This document shows positions 47,701 to 59,344 of a stretch of 64,000 nt of DNA, one piece after another. Made by a program: the position numbers and the translations under genes. Each line of letters opens with the position of its first letter. Within the stretch, counting starts at the first letter, position 1. The notes beneath the pieces are model-generated. The model had not been told where the DNA came from and searched no databases. It worked only from the letters and a program-made list of their open reading frames with translations. The stretch spans positions 2,501 through 66,500 of the forward strand of contig LSRY02000005.1 of assembly GCA_001643675.2 (NCBI GenBank), read 5' to 3'. The stretch is from Monocercomonoides exilis. Taxonomy: Eukaryota > Preaxostyla > Oxymonadida > Polymastigidae.

Positions 47701-50700
47701 CCTCCGGCTTCCACACATCATACTTGTACGGAAACACCCCCTCTGCAAACGGATCCCCCTCTGCATACCTCCCGTCTGCCTCTGCCCCAACCGTCTTCAG
47801 CCACACCCTCAGCGCTGCTGGCGTGTCCTCTGCCGGCGGCCTCTTCTTCATCAGCTCTGCCGACTTCTTCACCCGGTTGTATGCCCCGTGTGTCAGCACA
47901 ACCAGGTCGATGTCGCTGTTCACTGTGAACACTGTGCTCCGTGTGGACCCATACAACTCTACACGCTTCACCACATCTGAGTGCAACACCAACACCAGAA
48001 ACATATGAAATGATTGAATCAAAGGGGAAAAATAAAATTTATAAAATTAATAAAACATAAATATGTGTTATTGAGTTATTAGCTAATTATAAAGCACACC
48101 TGGCATATACTTCCTGAGTGCTGCATCCACCCTGTCTCTGATCGCCAGCACCGACGACATCAGCGACGGCGGATGTGCTTCTGCCACAAACCTCGCCAGC
48201 TCGTCGTTGAATGCCTTCGACACACGAAACAGAGGCGGCGCATTGACTGTGATCACACCCAGACGCTGTGTGAACTGGAATGGCATGGTGTGGTGCTGGG
48301 GAGGCAGATGAGGCTGCGCGAGCGAGTGGCCGTGCGTGTGCGAGGAGGGGAACATGGGCAGAATGAGCTGCGGCTGTGGCTGCAGTTGAGGCTGTTGATG
48401 CTGTTGATGCTGATGTTGATGCTGATGTTGCTGTTGTTGTTGCTGTTGCTGTTGCTGCTGCTGCTGCTGCTGTTGCAATTGAAACTGAGATTGTGGTTGT
48501 GGTTGTGGTTGTGGTTGTGGTTGTATTTTGTTCGGAGATTGAGAATTGAACAAGGGCTGAGGCTGAGGCTGAGGCTGTGGCTGTGGTTGTGGCTGAGGAC
48601 GCAGAAGGAGTTTGGGCTGAGATTGAAATTGAAATTGTGGTTGTGGTTGGGGTTGGGGTTGGGATTGTGGATGAGGTTGCGGATGAGGTTGAGGTTGGGG
48701 TTGAGGTTGAGGTTGAAGTTGGAATTTCATCTGTGTCTGTGCTTGTATCTGGGGAAGAGGCTGAGGGAGAGGCTGAGGAAGTGACAAAGGATGGGCCAAC
48801 AGATTCAGCTGGGGCTTTGGCTGTGTCTGCAATGGCGATTGTAATTGCAATTGAAATTGGGGCTGCAATTGATATTGTGATTGTGATTGTGATTGTGAAT
48901 GTGATTGAGATTGCGATTGCGACTGAGACTGCAGTCTGAGCTGTGGATGAAGCTGAGGCTGGGGAAGAGGCAGGAGCTGCGAGCGGTTGACGGAATCTGG
49001 GGACAATGAAGATGAGGAAATAGGCGAAGAATAAGAAGAGGAAGAGGAAGAGGATGAGGATGATGATGGTGATGGTGATGATGAATATGAAGAATACGAA
49101 GAAGAATACGAAGAAGAATACGAAGATGTCGTTGGTGCATTTGATAGCAAAGCATTGTCTCGCTTCTGATTCTGCAGCAAAGGCTGCTGATTTTGCTGCC
49201 TCAACAGCTTGTTTTGTGAAGTGAGCGAATCCGAATAAGAAGAATAAGACTTCGTGTTCGTCTGCCTGGTGTTTGTGATCAAAGGAGAAGTGTTTGAGTT
49301 GGAAGGCGTGTGTGCTGAAGAGATGGGTGCAGATGGCTGTGACTTCTGTGTGTTTAAAGAAGAGTAGGAAGAGGATGGATAATAGGACGCTTTGAAGCCT
49401 TTGCTTGGCTCTGAGGATGCTGCAGGCGAATACGACGACGATGACGACGGCGATGGCGATGGCGATGATGATGATGAAGAGGAAGAAGAAGCTGATGAAG
49501 ATGACGATGACGAATATGAAAATGAAGAAGGGGGTGGTTGTGGAGAAGAAGAGGTGGAAGAAGAAGAAGAAGAAGAAGACAATTTAGCTGCTGGAAGGCG
49601 AGGGGGAGGAGGGAGTATGTGGATAATTGGTGAAGACTGAATATTTTGGGCTATTTGATGAGCTGGTGGGTCTGGCAACAGAGCATTCTGAGTAGCCTTC
49701 GCACTTGCGTCTGTCTTTTTCTGAGATAAAGATAATAATGATGAGGCTGAGGATGGTGACAATGATGACGACGATGATGGAGATGACGATGACGAAGTTG
49801 CAGAGGATGTGCGAGTGCGCTGAGATGGGCTTGGACGCCTTTGTGAGGAAGGTATGGTGGCTGTTGAAGGAACTGTGGTGGAAGATTTGTTTTGAGAGGA
49901 GGAGTAATAATGCTTACTGTTTGCTAAAGCTGTAGGATGTCTAAGAGGCGACGCTGAAGAAGAATAAGAATAAGAGGAGGAGGAGGAGGAGGAGTAGAAA
50001 TTAGTTGATGGAGGAGAAGTAGAAGAAGAAATAGTAGTTGAAGAAGAATGAGAGGGTGGAGGATGGTAAGAAGGAGTGCTTCGGTTGTATCCATAGGGAA
50101 GCAACCGGTCACATGAGCTGCCGCAGGAAAAGGCAACTGTTTAATAGAGTTGATAAAGTGCCACGGAAGTTAAAATAAGAAAGAAAATAAAAAATAAAAA
50201 ATAAAAGAAAACTCAATAGTTATAAAAAAAAAAAAGAAAGAAAATAGAGTGCAATGAACGTATATGCATATATATCTATTTTTTCTTAGCAAAAAAAGGA
50301 TTCATGATTTTCTCTTTACGCACCATTTCCGCTATCACATCCAACGATTCGTGACTGCTTCCCGCAGAAGCAGCTCACTGTCACTTTGTGAGAGCAAGGA
50401 GGGCAAGGGCCCGGATGGCATTTCAAAGGACACGGATGGGGGCAAATGCCTTTCCTTTTCTTCCCACATGTGCCACCACAGGAATGCGGAAGAACACCAA
50501 TTTTTCTGATGGGATTATTAACTTTTCCGCAGTAGCAGAAATACTGTGAAGGAATTGATTTTATTGAAGCATGACACCTATTTATATGCAAAAAAATGTG
50601 TAAGTTAATGATAAATATTAAATATAAAGCTACCATGGGCAAGGCCATTCCGTTTGTTTTGAAGTGTTATTTGCTAATTCCTGAAGGGCATCAGTTTTTG

Positions 50701-50942
50701 CTATTGCCCAGTTTTGTATGCATTTCAAATGAAAAAGCTGAAAGCATTGATGGCAACTCCATATTTCAGCTGATGGATCAATACAATCTTTGCAGCTTTA
50801 TCATTTACAAATGAAAGTGTTCATATGCAATTAAAAATAAAACTACACTGATAAAGCATTATGTTTAGCAATTTACATACAGAATGCAAAGAGAAGAATT
50901 TGCATTAACCTCTGCAATTAGCTCATCTCTGCGAGAATCCAT
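44724..50942 (-). CDS. NFX1-type RING/zinc-finger and Cid1/TUTase nucleotidyltransferase fusion, left copy
   Basis: Exons: 50881-50942, 50634-50795, 50324-50577, 48100-50136, and 44724-47976 apart from one unresolved frame change near 47610-47718. Joins are in phase. The N-terminus has a RING-like set (CILC, WSCHQCF, FHLKCIQNWA, WPCPWC) as in NFX1 proteins, then YFCYCGK and CPHPCPLKCHPGPCPPC, the NFX1 finger. A Ser-rich then Gln/Pro/Leu-rich linker of about 600 residues follows. The nucleotidyltransferase core shows ELYGSTRSTVF with SDIDLVV (two catalytic Asp), RVPIVKF, DICIDNVFGIYNS (third Asp), VKHWAKKFG, then PAP-associated SSLVVGFFYHYA and IHDPFELNRDVG. Low-complexity inserts split the core. 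A Glu/Lys- and Gln/Pro-rich tail ends at TAG. The enzyme part should add nucleotides to RNA 3' ends; the RING part suggests ubiquitin ligation. The pairing is inferred from splicing. Confidence 0.8.
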
Positions 50943-51256
50943 TTTCCAAAATAAAACTGATCAAAATGAAACCTTTAACAAAATTTGTTTTCAAAAATTA
51001 TCACAAATTGGAATAGTTATTATTCTCTCAAGGAATAATAAATAATAAAACGATAAGGAGAATCGTTTTTGAACAAAAAATTCACAAACAATGAATCTGT
51101 TAAGATTTGTTTCACGTATTTTTAAATAATTACTAAGAATTTTTTTCGTTTTATTATTAATTATTCCTTGAGAGAATAATAACTATTCCAATTTGTGATA
51201 ATTTTTGAAAACAAATTTTGTTAAAGGTTTCATTTTGATCAGTTTTATTTTGGAAA
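50943..51256. promoter_or_regulatory. Shared divergent upstream region of the two fusion-gene copies
   Basis: The 314 bp between the two start codons consist of about 110 bp of arm sequence on each side, identical except for one base, and the 92-bp unique spacer. The two copies therefore have the same proximal promoter in mirror orientation, and any regulatory difference must come from the spacer. No specific factor site can be named; there are AT-rich stretches and an AGAATAATAACTATTC-like dyad. Confidence 0.5.
51054..51145. repeat. Unique spacer at the centre of the inverted repeat
   Basis: Ninety-two AT-rich bases that are not self-complementary. They separate AAAACGA on the left arm from TCGTTTT on the right arm. 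A unique spacer makes this an interrupted palindrome, not a perfect fold-back. Confidence 0.85.
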
Positions 51257-54200
51257 ATGGATTCTCGCAGAGATGAGCTAATTGCAGAGGTTAATGCAAA
51301 TTCTTCTCTTTGCATTCTGTATGTAAATTGCTAAACATAATGCTTTATCAGTGTAGTTTTATTTTTAATTGCATATGAACACTTTCATTTGTAAATGATA
51401 AAGCTGCAAAGATTGTATTGATCCATCAGCTGAAATATGGAGTTGCCATCAATGCTTTCAGCTTTTTCATTTGAAATGCATACAAAACTGGGCAATAGCA
51501 AAAACTGATGCCCTTCAGGAATTAGCAAATAACACTTCAAAACAAACGGAATGGCCTTGCCCATGGTAGCTTTATATTTAATATTTATCATTAACTTACA
51601 CATTTTTTTGCATATAAATAGGTGTCATGCTTCAATAAAATCAATTCCTTCACAGTATTTCTGCTACTGCGGAAAAGTTAATAATCCCATCAGAAAAATT
51701 GGTGTTCTTCCGCATTCCTGTGGTGGCACATGTGGGAAGAAAAGGAAAGGCATTTGCCCCCATCCGTGTCCTTTGAAATGCCATCCGGGCCCTTGCCCTC
51801 CTTGCTCTCACAAAGTGACAGTGAGCTGCTTCTGCGGGAAGCAGTCACGAATCGTTGGATGTGATAGCGGAAATGGTGCGTAAAGAGAAAATCATGAATC
51901 CTTTTTTTGCTAAGAAAAAATAGATATATATGCATATACGTTCATTGCACTCTATTTTCTTTCTTTTTTTTTTTTATAACTATTGAGTTTTCTTTTATTT
52001 TTTATTTTTTATTTTCTTTCTTATTTTAACTTCCGTGGCACTTTATCAACTCTATTAAACAGTTGCCTTTTCCTGCGGCAGCTCATGTGACCGGTTGCTT
52101 CCCTATGGATACAACCGAAGCACTCCTTCTTACCATCCTCCACCCTCTCATTCTTCTTCAACTACTATTTCTTCTTCTACTTCTCCTCCATCAACTAATT
52201 TCTACTCCTCCTCCTCCTCCTCCTCTTATTCTTATTCTTCTTCAGCGTCGCCTCTTAGACATCCTACAGCTTTAGCAAACAGTAAGCATTATTACTCCTC
52301 CTCTCAAAACAAATCTTCCACCACAGTTCCTTCAACAGCCACCATACCTTCCTCACAAAGGCGTCCAAGCCCATCTCAGCGCACTCGCACATCCTCTGCA
52401 ACTTCGTCATCGTCATCTCCATCATCGTCGTCATCATTGTCACCATCCTCAGCCTCATCATTATTATCTTTATCTCAGAAAAAGACAGACGCAAGTGCGA
52501 AGGCTACTCAGAATGCTCTGTTGCCAGACCCACCAGCTCATCAAATAGCCCAAAATATTCAGTCTTCACCAATTATCCACATACTCCCTCCTCCCCCTCG
52601 CCTTCCAGCAGCTAAATTGTCTTCTTCTTCTTCTTCTTCTTCCACCTCTTCTTCTCCACAACCACCCCCTTCTTCATTTTCATATTCGTCATCGTCATCT
52701 TCATCAGCTTCTTCTTCCTCTTCATCATCATCATCGCCATCGCCATCGCCGTCGTCATCGTCGTCGTATTCGCCTGCAGCATCCTCAGAGCCAAGCAAAG
52801 GCTTCAAAGCGTCCTATTATCCATCCTCTTCCTACTCTTCTTTAAACACACAGAAGTCACAGCCATCTGCACCCATCTCTTCAGCACACACGCCTTCCAA
52901 CTCAAACACTTCTCCTTTGATCACAAACACCAGGCAGACGAACACGAAGTCTTATTCTTCTTATTCGGATTCGCTCACTTCACAAAACAAGCTGTTGAGG
53001 CAGCAAAATCAGCAGCCTTTGCTGCAGAATCAGAAGCGAGACAATGCTTTGCTATCAAATGCACCAACGACATCTTCGTATTCTTCTTCGTATTCTTCTT
53101 CGTATTCTTCATATTCATCATCACCATCACCATCATCATCCTCATCCTCTTCCTCTTCCTCTTCTTATTCTTCGCCTATTTCCTCATCTTCATTGTCCCC
53201 AGATTCCGTCAACCGCTCGCAGCTCCTGCCTCTTCCCCAGCCTCAGCTTCATCCACAGCTCAGACTGCAGTCTCAGTCGCAATCGCAATCTCAATCACAT
53301 TCACAATCACAATCACAATCACAATATCAATTGCAGCCCCAATTTCAATTGCAATTACAATCGCCATTGCAGACACAGCCAAAGCCCCAGCTGAATCTGT
53401 TGGCCCATCCTTTGTCACTTCCTCAGCCTCTCCCTCAGCCTCTTCCCCAGATACAAGCACAGACACAGATGAAATTCCAACTTCAACCTCAACCTCAACC
53501 CCAACCTCAACCTCATCCGCAACCTCATCCACAATCCCAACCCCAACCCCAACCACAACCACAATTTCAATTTCAATCTCAGCCCAAACTCCTTCTGCGT
53601 CCTCAGCCACAACCACAGCCACAGCCTCAGCCTCAGCCTCAGCCCTTGTTCAATTCTCAATCTCCGAACAAAATACAACCACAACCACAACCACAACCAC
53701 AACCACAATCTCAGTTTCAATTGCAACAGCAGCAGCAGCAGCAGCAACAGCAACAGCAACAACAACAGCAACATCAGCATCAACATCAGCATCAACAGCA
53801 TCAACAGCCTCAACTGCAGCCACAGCCGCAGCTCATTCTGCCCATGTTCCCCTCCTCGCACACGCACGGCCACTCGCTCGCGCAGCCTCATCTGCCTCCC
53901 CAGCACCACACCATGCCATTCCAGTTCACACAGCGTCTGGGTGTGATCACAGTCAATGCGCCGCCTCTGTTTCGTGTGTCGAAGGCATTCAACGACGAGC
54001 TGGCGAGGTTTGTGGCAGAAGCACATCCGCCGTCGCTGATGTCGTCGGTGCTGGCGATCAGAGACAGGGTGGATGCAGCACTCAGGAAGTATATGCCAGG
54101 TGTGCTTTATAATTAGCTAATAACTCAATAACACATATTTATGTTTTATTAATTTTATAAATTTTATTTTTCCCCTTTGATTCAATCATTTCATATGTTT

Positions 54201-57200
54201 CTGGTGTTGGTGTTGCACTCAGATGTGGTGAAGCGTGTAGAGTTGTATGGGTCCACACGGAGCACAGTGTTCACAGTGAACAGCGACATCGACCTGGTTG
54301 TGCTGACACACGGGGCATACAACCGGGTGAAGAAGTCGGCAGAGCTGATGAAGAAGAGGCCGCCGGCAGAGGACACGCCAGCAGCGCTGAGGGTGTGGCT
54401 GAAGACGGTTGGGGCAGAGGCAGACGGGAGGTATGCAGAGGGGGATCCGTTTGCAGAGGGGGTGTTTCCGTACAAGTATGATGTGTGGAAGCCGGAGGAG
54501 AACATGGGGAAGGAGGCGGAGAATGCGTGGAAGATGGAGAAAGCGGAAGGGGGTGGGGTGGGAAAGAAGATGGAGACAAGAAGAAAGAAGATGGAGATGA
54601 AAAGACAAGCAGCCCAACTAAACAGACATCGAATCCATCGTCTGGTGCAGAGTTGGAGGGGTCACTGAAGGAGAAGATCACAGTGAATGAGATCAGAGAC
54701 TGTCTGAAAGAGAACGGATTCAAGATCATCCGATGCATCCCGACGGCGCGTGTGCCGATTGTGAAGTTTGAGGTGCCGCTGCACTTGTGTGTCAGTGCGA
54801 ATGGAGAGAAGGAGAAGGCAAGAAAGAAGAAAGAGAAAGAGAAAGAGAAAGAGAAAGAGAAAGAGAAAGAGAAAGAGAAAGAGAAAGAGAAATCGAGTCA
54901 TGCGAATGGTGATTCGTCTTCTGCATCATCAACATCATCATCATCTCCTTCCCCTTCACCATCTCCATATACTTCTCCATCACCATCACCATCACCATCA
55001 TCATCTTCTTCTTCTCCAGCAGAAGCAGAAGCAGAAGCAGCAGCAACAGCAACAACAACACACTCGCCAGTCCTTCGCGACTGCGACATCTGCATCGACA
55101 ACGTGTTTGGGATCTACAACTCAGAGCTGATCAAGACATACTGCATGCTGGACGAGAGGGTGCGGCCACTTCTGCTTGTTGTGAAGCACTGGGCGAAGAA
55201 GTTTGGGGTGGCAGACTCGGCGAACGGGACGCTGTCGATGTATGGGTACACGCTTCTTGCGCTGAACTATCTGCAGGTGAGGCAGCCGCCGGTGCTGCCG
55301 ACGCTGCAGGGGGAGGCATACATAGCAGCGTCAGACCCGAGCCGGGTGGTGGACATTGTGGTGAAAGGGGCGCGGATCAGATACAGCACAGACCTGCAGC
55401 CGTGGCTGAGCCAGAACCCGACGGTGCTGAACAACAGAGACCCGACGCCTGCGGACTTCCCTCTGAACGAGTATTTCTCATCATCATCATCAACAACAAA
55501 TGATTCATCCACAACTGAAGAAAAAACACCCACACACACCGAGAAGACTTTATCTTCTTCTTCTTCGTCGTCGTCTCCATCAACACCTCCTCACAATGAC
55601 ACAGCAACAACAACAACATCATCATCATCATCATCAACTGATGCCTCTCCATCATCCTCTTCTCCTTCTCCTTCTCCTCCTTCTACTCCTTCGAAAACAA
55701 CATTGTCTCCCTCTGATTCATCGTCGGCTATCTCCACTCCGACGCACACTTCATCACCCTCTTCACAATCACAATCACAATCACAGACACCACCACACCC
55801 AGCACAAGGGAATCAGATGAGTCAGATGAGTCAGATGGGGCAGATGGGGCAGATGAATCAGATGCAATATCCAGGGCTGTATGGGGCGAATGCAGTGTTT
55901 CCGTTTGTGTCGCTGCGGAAAGTGAACACAGAGCCGCTGTCGTCTCTTGTGGTGGGGTTTTTCTATCACTATGCGCGGAACTTCATCCGGATCAGGCATG
56001 TGGCGTGTGTGAAGTACGGGTGCATCATCCCGAAGACGGTGACGGGGTGGGACACAGACTTGGACTACCACCGGCACTCGCTGTGCATCCACGATCCGTT
56101 TGAGCTGAACAGAGATGTTGGGGATGTGGTGTACCGGACAGACGAGGTGGCGCGGGCGTTCATCAACACGTTTGAGATGGTTCGGCAGGGGAGGTCGTTT
56201 GACGCGGTGTTTGGTGGAGAGGGGAGGATGGAGAGGAGGGAGGGGAGAGAGAAGGAGAGAGAGAAGGAGAGAGAGAAGGAGAAGGCATCGTGGATGTGGA
56301 TGAAGGAAAAAGAGAAGGAGAAGGAGGGCGAGAAAGAGAAAGAAAAACGGAAAGGAAAATGAGATTGGCGAGAAAAAACGGAGGAGGAAGAGAAAGAGGA
56401 AAGGGAAGAAAAAAATGAGGAAAATGAGGAAAATGAGGAATCAGCGAACTGTTCAGGAAAAGAGTTGGCAGAAAACACAGATAAAACAGAAAACACAGAA
56501 AAAGCGGAAAAAGCGGATAATTCAGACAAAATAGAAAAAGAAGAAAAATTGAATATTGCAGACAAAACAGACATGCATGCACCGCTGATTGGGACGAAGC
56601 CTTCGTTCAGCACAAGCAATATGCAATTCCCGAGTCTTCCTGAAAAGCCCATGGATCAGCCACACACAGACACATCCACAACAGCCACTTCTATTCCTTC
56701 TATTCCTTCTGATCCTTCAATTCCTTCTGATCCATCTGATCCGGCAGCACAGTCACAAGAGGCACACATCAAATCGCTCATCCAGCTTTTGGCGCAGACG
56801 CTGGGGATTGCTCAGACGCCGCCGGATGAGCAGCAGATGCCTTTGACTGTGCCATTGGATGTGCCATTGGATGTGCCATTGGATCTGCAGCTGCCTTTGG
56901 ATCTGCAGCAGCTTCTGCCACAACCACCACAACTCCAACAACCACAACCACAACAACCACAACCACAACAACCACAACCACAACAAGTACAACCACAACC
57001 TCAACCTCAATATCAATATCAACCTCAACCTCAACCTCAACCTCAACCTCAACCTCAACCTCAACCTCAACCTCAGCAACACCCACATTCACATTCAAAT
57101 TCACATCCATATCCACACGCCCACACACAGACACGCTCACCGCCTCACTCTTCTTCGTATTCCCATTCGAATTCGTATTCCCGTTCAAATGGTCGGCCGT

Positions 57201-57475
57201 ATCAGAATTCGTATCCACACACGCAGCAGCATCAAATTCATAACCAGAGTCAGAACCAGAGTCAATATTTGAAGGAGAGCCATGGGCAGCATCCGGGCAC
57301 GCCGCCACACTCTGAAAGGCCGCTGATTCCATTGCCTCCAGACCATGGTCATGGGGGTGATGTGCGTGGAGCACAGAGCTATTCAGGGGCTTCTGGGAAG
57401 AGAGAAGGAGCAAGCATTGAGTCGCTGTTTGAGCAGATGCAGCAGCAGATGGCGATGCCCAAGACGCGGCATTAG
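51257..57475 (+). CDS. NFX1-type RING/zinc-finger and Cid1/TUTase fusion, right copy (C-terminally truncated by a frameshift)
   Basis: Mirror of the left copy: exons 51257-51318, 51404-51565, 51622-51875, 52063-54099 and 54223 onward, with introns beginning GTATGT, GTAGCT, GTGCGT and GTGTGC. The same frame change as in the left copy is needed near 54481-54590. The catalytic core is intact, with the same motifs. In the Glu/Lys-rich tail an A5 run at 56343-56347 (four in the left copy) shifts the frame to a TGA at 56360-56362; an A6 run at 56373-56378 (seven in the left copy) then restores phase. The remaining C-terminal 370 residues stay open to TAG at 57475 but would not be translated if the bases are right. 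Ser-repeat lengths near 55600-55690 also differ. It is either a truncated active paralog or a basecalling artefact. Confidence 0.75.
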
Positions 57476-58504
57476 TTTGTTTTGGAAGGCAAAACAAAAA
57501 CAAAAAACAAAAACAAAAAAACAAAAACAAAAACAAAAAAAATGAAAAGAAATGAAAAGAAGATGCATCTGAATTGAACGGAAGGAAAAACAAAAGATGG
57601 AAATGAGTTTGCCTTTTGGAAGAAAGAGTGATATTGAGAGGGAAGAGGAAACGGCATGTGCGTGTTTGAATGACAGCTGTTGTTGCGTTGTTTTCTGTCA
57701 GCGATTCTTTTATTTCCATCTGTTGTTTTGATGGACGCTTTCTGCCATTTGCAACCGCTCTTTGTGAATATTGTTGCTGAAGTGCACATCAACCTGGAGT
57801 TCTTTTTGCAAAAATGCAGATTGAATTGTGTTTTTGTGATTTTGTGTTTTGTGTTTTGTTCTGATTGTTCTGATTGTTGGGATTGTTGGGATTGTTGGGA
57901 TTGTGATATTTTCGCGAGAGCCTGTGCATGCTTGTGTGGAGTTCGTGCAATGTTTCGTTCTCTCCTTTTGTTTTTCTTGGTATCTCAACTGACAGACATG
58001 TCTGCTTGTGAAGTGCACAAGGGTTCGTTTGGCTTTCTGTGGGTGAGAGTTGTGTTTGATGAAGTGTTTTGGTGTTGGGTGTGTTTTCGGGTGTTTTCGG
58101 GTGTTTTCGGGTGTTTGTGTGATTTTCGGTGAATGGTGTCAGCAGCAAGCATGCAGCTGTTTGGTGCTGTTTCTGTGATTTATTGCTGCTGGTTTATTCT
58201 TATTCTTATTCTTATTCTTTTTCTTTTTCTTTTGAATTTTTTCATTTTCATTTTCTGTGTTTTTTGTGGAGGAGATTGCACACGACTTTCGGGAAGCGGA
58301 TGCTTTTGAGAAAGCGCCGTTTCCGATGGGCAACAGAAAGCTATTGCTTTGCACGAAATCTCTTTGCTGGATCGAAAAGGAGCAGAAAGAAAAAAGAAAG
58401 AAAAAAGAAAGAAAAAAGAAAGTTCATCACAAAACACAAAATAATTAAAAGTTAAACAATAAAAATAACTCAGTCTCGTCCAAATCCCTTGTCGGTGTGG
58501 TGTT
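57476..58504. other. 3' flank of the right fusion gene
   Basis: Mirror of 43685-44723: A-rich CAAAAA tract at 57490-57540, 9-bp GGGATTGTT array near 57866-57905, GGGTGTTTTC units near 58089-58120, and an ATTCTT run near 58196-58220. No gene supported. Confidence 0.4.
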
Positions 58505-59344
58505 TCACTCATCCAACGTGGAGCAGCCATTCACCAATCGGCTCCAGATGCCCCACCAGAACTTGCGGAGGGGTGCTGTCAGTCGATGGAGAAGCACGCG
58601 GAGTGCTTGCGCCTCAACAGCAGCTGCACCAGGAAAAGAAGTGGGAACGAGCATTCTTCTGACTTCTGCCACAGGTGTTGGATGCTGTGCTCCACCGAGC
58701 ACGGGAAGAGAGGCAGACATGGGTTCTGCACCGCATTGTCTGGAGCAAGCCATTTTGAGCAGTTGCATCATCTTTCAGAGGCAGCAGCCAGCCCTCGTTC
58801 AGCAGCTTTGAAGCAGGCCTGGAGAGGAAAGGAGAGGAAAGGAGCTGAAAACAGGATTTTGGAGGCATCAAGGGATTTTGATGGCAGAGAATTCTTGTTT
58901 CGGCTCTCACGCTGCAATCTGATAGACAGAAACCATCAGCACATGCCTCTGAGACATTCACATAGCCTGGTCTGCTGCAGAGCAAATTCAGGTGCAAATT
59001 GGCAGGCAATGCAGCAGAACCCCTCGAACCCTCGAATCAATGAGAAACCCCGATTCCCTGATGATTGCCCTCAATCTCCACACACTCTCTTCTTTTGGAT
59101 CTTCAATCAGAAGAGTTGCTCAGCTGCTGCATTTCATCGGCATTTCGTGAGGGGGAAACCGAAATTGCTGGATGGGACGAAAACAGAAAAGATGAAGAAA
59201 GGCGCAGAAAGCTTCTTGAGGATTTGTGCTTTCGAGAGAAGGAGAAGAAGGAATGGTCGTTGTGTTGTGAAATATTGGTTGCTTTCTTTTGCTGGATGGC
59301 ATTCTCAAAGCGGCAACCTTGTTTTCTGCTCCAACGCCAAATAC
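58505..59344 (-). other. Coding-like region of uncertain strand, right arm
   Basis: Mirror of 42845-43684. The minus-strand reading MMQLLKMACSRQCG...RLVNGC (58505-58771) is identical to the left copy. The plus-strand frame at 58586-59524 is open for about 312 codons and stays identical to its counterpart for about 265 codons. Neither strand shows a domain. Confidence 0.25.

Larger units (their letters stand above)
42740..51053. repeat. Left arm of a large inverted repeat
   Basis: About 8.3 kb repeated in inverted orientation at 51146-59450. From the spacer out to about 44640, left and right positions add up to exactly 102199; beyond a T-rich tract at 44640-44710 the sum is 102191, and beyond a T-rich tract near 43770-43810 it is 102189. 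Differences between arms in the inner 8 kb are few: one A/T mismatch at 51040, changes in Ser-codon repeats near 46510-46600, and homopolymer lengths. The outermost 100 bp (about 42740-42850) show many substitutions. Confidence 0.93.

Noticed and set aside
48173-48939. Antisense frames rich in Leu-Arg and Glu-Ile over the Ser/Gln linker (mirror at 53260-54026)
   Set aside because: Repeat shadows of the sense coding sequence, absent of any non-repetitive conserved segment.
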